From Bacillus sp. SORGH_AS_0510 (GTDB taxonomy: Bacteria > Bacillota > Bacilli > Bacillales > Cytobacillaceae): a stretch of DNA of 64,000 nucleotides. Both the position numbers and the translations under genes were made by a program. The stretch covers positions 4,406,001 to 4,470,000 of the forward strand of contig NZ_JAUTAU010000001.1 in the NCBI RefSeq assembly GCF_030818775.1, given 5' to 3'. Shown piece by piece: positions 60,652 to 64,000 of this stretch. How positions within the stretch are numbered: position 1 is the stretch's first letter; every line of letters starts with the position of its first letter. The notes under the pieces were generated by a model. That model saw nothing but the letters and a program-made list of their open reading frames with translations. It was not told the DNA's origin and made no database searches.

Positions 60652-62217
60652 ATGGAGTACATCCTAGTCTTTGATGCTGGGACTGGCAGTGTTCGAGCCG
60701 TGCTCTTTGACAGAGCCGGCAGGCAGATTGCCGTATCTCAAGTTGAATGGACTCATATTGAAGACCCACGCTACCCTGGTTCGATGGACTTTGATGTAAT
60801 TAAGAATTGGGAGATCATCCAAACCTGTGTGAAACAAGTAATCAACAAGTCTGGTGTGGCTCCTGAAGATATCAAGGCCATTAGTGCAACTAGCATGCGT
60901 GAAGGATTTGTCCTTTATGACGAGAATGGCAGAGAAATCTGGGCATGTGCCAACGTGGATTCCCGGGCCGAAAAAGAAGCACGAGAGCTTAAAAACAGCG
61001 ATCCTGAACTTGAAAAACAGTTGTATGATTTAAGCGGCCAAACCTTTGCACTAGGCGCCCTCCCCCGACTCCTATGGATTAAAAACAACCAACCTGAAAT
61101 CTATGAAAAAATTGCCTACTTAACAATGATCAACGATTGGATCCTCTACAAACTCACTAACAAACTTCAAGTCGACCCATCTAATGGCTATACCACAGGC
61201 ATTTTCGATATTAAAAACCGCTCCTGGACACCAGCAATTGCTGATGCATGTGAAATTAAAAGTAACATCTTCCCTCCCGTTAACGAAGCAGGTGAATTAC
61301 TAGGAACAATCCCAGAGTCTATTGCCTCATATACAGGTCTTGCAACAGGAACCCCCGTCTTCAGTGGGGGTGGTGATGCTCAGCTAGCATCCGTTGGTGT
61401 TGGCGCCATTAAAGATGCCCAAACTTTTATTTGCGGGGGCAGCTTTTGGCAACAAGAAATTAACATCAAGGCATTAAAGGTTGACCCTCACAACCGTATT
61501 CGTGTGAATTGTCATGCTGTTCCTGATTTATGGCAAATCGAGACTATCGCCTTCTTCCCCGGCCTTGTCATGCGATGGTTTAGAGATGCCTTTTGTGAAA
61601 TAGAAAAACTGGAAGCAGAGCAAACAGGACGTGATGCCTATGAAATTCTTGAAGAAAAGGCAAAAGATGTCCCTATCGGCTCAAATGGTATCATTCCTAT
61701 TTTTTCTGATGTCATGGATTATATCTCTTGGCGACATGCAGCACCATCCTTCCTTAACCTCAGCCTAGATCCCAACAAAACTGGTAAAAAAGAAATTTTT
61801 AAATCCATACAAGAAAATGCCGCTCTAGTTACCTATGGCAATTTAAAAATTGTAGAAGAAGTGACGGGACAATTCCCTAAAGAAGCGATTTTTGCTGGCG
61901 GTGCCTCAAAAGGGAAACTATGGAGCCAGACCTTGGCAGATGTCCTAGGGATTCCTGTAAAGGTCCCCGTTGAAAAAGAAGCTGCAGCACTTGGTACAGC
62001 CATTATGGCAGGACTCGGTGCCGGTCTATACCCCAACTTAGAATCTGCTATTACCGACATAGTGAAATGGGAAAGAGTGCATTCTCCTAATCTAGAAAAC
62101 CATCAAGAGTATCAAGCCATTTATGAACATTGGCGTAAAGTTTACGCCGAACAGCTTAAATTAGCCGATTCCGGTATGACAAACCATATGTGGATTGCAC
62201 CTGGAGTAACCATTTAG
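60652..62217 (+). CDS. lsrK: Autoinducer-2 kinase LsrK
   Basis: A 521-residue FGGY-family kinase, very similar to E. coli LsrK: DAGTGSVRAVLFD (8-20, ATP phosphate loop), PGSMDFDVIKNWE, SMREGFVLYDENG, WACANVDSRAEKEA, DPSNGYTTGIFD, FWQQEINI, TMRWFRDAFC-like VMRWFRDAFCEIEKLEAEQ, FAGGASKGKLWSQ and EAAALGTAIMAG. It phosphorylates AI-2 to keep it in the cell and to create the LsrR inducer. ATG 60652 follows AAGGAGG. It is followed by the cupin gene. Confidence 0.95.
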   Translation: MEYILVFDAGTGSVRAVLFDRAGRQIAVSQVEWTHIEDPRYPGSMDFDVIKNWEIIQTCVKQVINKSGVAPEDIKAISATSMREGFVLYDENGREIWACANVDSRAEKEARELKNSDPELEKQLYDLSGQTFALGALPRLLWIKNNQPEIYEKIAYLTMINDWILYKLTNKLQVDPSNGYTTGIFDIKNRSWTPAIADACEIKSNIFPPVNEAGELLGTIPESIASYTGLATGTPVFSGGGDAQLASVGVGAIKDAQTFICGGSFWQQEINIKALKVDPHNRIRVNCHAVPDLWQIETIAFFPGLVMRWFRDAFCEIEKLEAEQTGRDAYEILEEKAKDVPIGSNGIIPIFSDVMDYISWRHAAPSFLNLSLDPNKTGKKEIFKSIQENAALVTYGNLKIVEEVTGQFPKEAIFAGGASKGKLWSQTLADVLGIPVKVPVEKEAAALGTAIMAGLGAGLYPNLESAITDIVKWERVHSPNLENHQEYQAIYEHWRKVYAEQLKLADSGMTNHMWIAPGVTI

Positions 62218-62242
62218 ATTTTTTTGAAAGGGGGTGAAACGA

Positions 62243-62602
62243 ATGTTTCACACAAGTGAGGAAAACAATGAATATCGTTATGGCACCCATGGCCCAAAAT
62301 ACTTATCTAAAGGACCCAATGTGGATATTGGAGTGGTTCTTTTAAAACCTGGTGATGATCATGATAACCACTATCATACTACCTGTGAGGAAATCTTCTA
62401 TATCCTTGAAGGTGAAATTGATATTTATATAAACGGTGAACCTGTCCATGTAAAGCCAGGTGACATGCTACAGGTACGTCCGATGGAAGCACACTATTTA
62501 AAAAATACGAATTCCGTCGATTTTAAAGCCGTATTTATAAAGTCGCCACATATTAGTGAAAGAGATTCCGTAATTGTTGATAACCCAAAAATGAAGGAGT
62601 GA
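62243..62602 (+). CDS. Cupin protein in the lsr operon
   Basis: A 119-residue single-cupin protein. Motif 1 is PGDDHDNHYHTTCEEIFYILEG with the metal ligands His, His and Glu, and motif 2 is MLQVRPMEAHYLKN with the last His. ATG 62243 follows AAAGGGGGTG. Its stop overlaps the region of the lsrF ribosome site. It occupies the place where lsrG is found in enterics; it could isomerise phospho-AI-2, but this is inference from position. Confidence 0.85.
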   Translation: MFHTSEENNEYRYGTHGPKYLSKGPNVDIGVVLLKPGDDHDNHYHTTCEEIFYILEGEIDIYINGEPVHVKPGDMLQVRPMEAHYLKNTNSVDFKAVFIKSPHISERDSVIVDNPKMKE

Positions 62603-62610
62603 ATGGAACG

Positions 62611-63402
62611 ATGAATTGGGGATTTAAAAATAGAATGAATCAAATTTTACCAAATGGGAAGGCCGTTATGCTCGCAATTGATCACGGCTATTTCCTCGGG
62701 CCCGTCCATGGACTTGAAAAGCCTGGTGAAACCGTCAAAGACCTTCTGCCACATACCGACTCTTTGTTTGTCACACGTGGGACATTGGATGCATGCATTC
62801 CTGCAGGTGTAAGCAAGCCTGTCCTTTTACGAGTTTCTGGTGGACCAAGTGTGTTAAATGATTTAGCTAACGAGCACATTGTTACTCCTGTTAAAGAAGC
62901 CATTAGGCATAACGTGGTTGGTGTCGGCGTATCTATTTTTGTTGGTTCTGCATATGAGACGCAAACGGTGACTAACTTAGCGAATGTTGTTACGGAAGCA
63001 CACGATTATGGGATTCCCGTTCTCGCCATTACTGCTGTAGGTAAGGAACTTGAAAAGCGTGATGCTAGATTCCTAGGACTCGCTTCTCGGATTGGGGCTG
63101 AAATGGGAGCAGATATTGTTAAAACCTATTACTGTGAAGACTTTGAAAAAGTAACAAGCACGTGCCCCGTTCCAATCGTTATTGCTGGAGGTCCTAAACT
63201 AGAAACAATTAAAGATGCACTGGATTTAACCTATAACGCGATGAACCAAGGTGCTGCAGGTGTAGATATGGGCCGTAATATTTGGCAGTCTGAATACCCG
63301 GAAGCCATGATTCGTGCAATTAACGGAATCGTCCACAAGGGGTTAAATGTGAAGGAAGCGCTGGATCTTTATTCACAGTTAACACAAACCAAAGTATTTT
63401 AA
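62611..63402 (+). CDS. lsrF: LsrF, phospho-AI-2-derived thiolase/aldolase-fold enzyme
   Basis: A 263-residue class I aldolase-fold enzyme. AVMLAIDHGYFLGPVHGLE, VFVGSAYETQTV-type FVGSAYETQTVTNL, ADIVKTYYCEDFEKV (catalytic Lys region) and VPIVIAGGPKL, then VDMGRNIWQS, match LsrF. In E. coli it transfers acetyl from 3-hydroxy-5-phosphooxypentane-2,4-dione to CoA. The N terminus is about 28 residues shorter than the E. coli protein. ATG 62611 follows AAGGAG. A terminator follows. Confidence 0.93.
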   Translation: MNWGFKNRMNQILPNGKAVMLAIDHGYFLGPVHGLEKPGETVKDLLPHTDSLFVTRGTLDACIPAGVSKPVLLRVSGGPSVLNDLANEHIVTPVKEAIRHNVVGVGVSIFVGSAYETQTVTNLANVVTEAHDYGIPVLAITAVGKELEKRDARFLGLASRIGAEMGADIVKTYYCEDFEKVTSTCPVPIVIAGGPKLETIKDALDLTYNAMNQGAAGVDMGRNIWQSEYPEAMIRAINGIVHKGLNVKEALDLYSQLTQTKVF

Positions 63403-63421
63403 TAAACCCTTTAAAGAAAAA

Positions 63422-63445
63422 GCGGCTTACTAAGCAGTAAGCCGT
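63422..63445 (+). terminator. Intrinsic terminator of the lsrR operon
   Basis: GCGGCTTACT and AGTAAGCCGT form a 10-bp stem (one wobble) with a 4-base loop, then TCTCTTTTT. It lies 20 bp after the lsrF stop. Confidence 0.85.
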
Positions 63446-63502
63446 TCTCTTTTTAAGATACCAATAGTTTAATATAATTTGTTATTTGAAATATATTTAT
63501 CT

Positions 63503-64000
63503 CTAATATGATTTTATTTTACTAACCTCTGTTATTCTATTGCCATCACTGTTTCTTTCTTCTGCAGCCATTGCATCTGCTTTGGTAGCATGCACAGTAC
63601 CAAATGGATGGTTAGGAGGAGCATAGATTGAATAAAGTTTTAACGGAGTATTACCTGTATTAGTTAGATTATGCCATGTTCCGGCAGGTATCATGATGGC
63701 AGAATCATCATAGACATTTCTTGCAAAGGTTAGATTCTCTTTACTATTACCCATTTGAACAATTCCCTGACCTTGTTCAATCCGTAAGAATTGATCAACA
63801 TTCGGATGTATTTCCAAACCGATATCTTCGCCAACATTTAGACTCATCAAAGTAACCTGTAAATGTTTCCCTGTCCATAAAGCAGTGCGATACGTATTGT
63901 TTTGCTTCGATGCTTCATTGATGTTAACCACAAATGGTTTTGGTCCATAATCTGTTAAAACAACACTTCCATCACCGTTGGAAGAGCGAAATGAATTAAA
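63503..64000 (-). CDS. Cupin domain protein (YrkC-like), truncated at window edge
   Basis: The frame runs without stop to the right window edge, so the true start is outside. At least 165 residues are seen. NNTYRTALWTGKHLQVTLM, GEDIGLEIHPNVDQFLRIEQG (cupin motif 1), VYDDSAIMIPAGTWHNLTNTG (motif 2 with His) and LYSIYAPPNHPFGTVHATKA match YrkC-type cupins of bacilli. A GTG at 63931 could start a shorter form, but conserved coding upstream of it (SNGDGSVVLTDYGPKPF) argues against that. Function unknown. Confidence 0.85.
   Translation of the reverse strand, partial: FNSFRSSNGDGSVVLTDYGPKPFVVNINEASKQNNTYRTALWTGKHLQVTLMSLNVGEDIGLEIHPNVDQFLRIEQGQGIVQMGNSKENLTFARNVYDDSAIMIPAGTWHNLTNTGNTPLKLYSIYAPPNHPFGTVHATKADAMAAEERNSDGNRITEVSKIKSY

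Overview
The window looks like chromosome of a Gram-positive, probably endospore-forming member of the Bacillaceae (Bacillus/Neobacillus-like; the genus cannot be fixed from this piece). The signs are AT-rich DNA, strong AGGAGG-type ribosome sites with many TTG and GTG starts, lipoprotein signal peptides, a bacillithiol-transferase homologue (BstA/YfiT), a Spo0E-like domain, YezD, YuiD, a YwqA-type SNF2 helicase and a CcpA-type cre site. No rRNA, tRNA or CRISPR array was seen.

Layout. 1-4050: a partial unknown gene, four GNAT acetyltransferases, a YnfA membrane protein and an alpha/beta hydrolase, all leftward. 4050-8540: a large palindromic 52-bp tandem-repeat array split by an IS21-family element (istA/istB) with 7-bp target duplication. 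8540-14530: glutamate symporter, a membrane-anchored PQQ quinohemoprotein dehydrogenase, and a TetR-MFS efflux pair with an operator. 14700-23520: a soluble chemoreceptor, a DUF1272 protein, a second 52-bp array, then many small stress, detoxification and modification genes (cupin, methyltransferase, AAC(6')-like acetyltransferase, DinB proteins, phosphoglycerate mutase, a Spo0E-like fusion, a small alarmone hydrolase, a HIT protein). 23560-24600: a third 52-bp array. 24660-34400: GNAT, glutathionyl-hydroquinone-reductase-like protein, AraC/GyrI regulator, glpD, divergent PAP2 protein, a fourth array, and the sulfate importer (sbp-cysT-cysW-cysA) preceded by yezD. 34660-43110: small membrane and nucleotidyltransferase genes, a DJ-1/PfpI protein, a broken phosphotransferase, a 2',3'-cyclic phosphodiesterase, a CD3324-type regulator behind a structured leader, and a FusB-type EF-G-binding protein. 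43200-50260: a 21/42-bp array, the SNF2 helicase and two ECF sigma/anti-sigma pairs. 50370-54570: miscellaneous genes, with four copies of one palindrome spread over 48.5-53.5 kb.

The right end (54.7-63.4 kb) is a complete divergent autoinducer-2 (AI-2) uptake and processing locus: lsrACDB leftward, and lsrR-lsrK-cupin-lsrF rightward, around a control region with a sigma-A promoter, repeated TGAACATTT motifs and a cre site. LsrACDB imports AI-2, LsrK phosphorylates it, phospho-AI-2 inactivates LsrR, and LsrF degrades the product. No lsrG is present; a small cupin sits where that step is expected.

The least explained signal is the set of intergenic arrays. Four large arrays and one two-copy remnant, with different arm sequences, share a 52-bp period; the four large arrays also share a hairpin layout and a CCCTTCTA-like junction, which suggests one expanding repeat family with variable arms.
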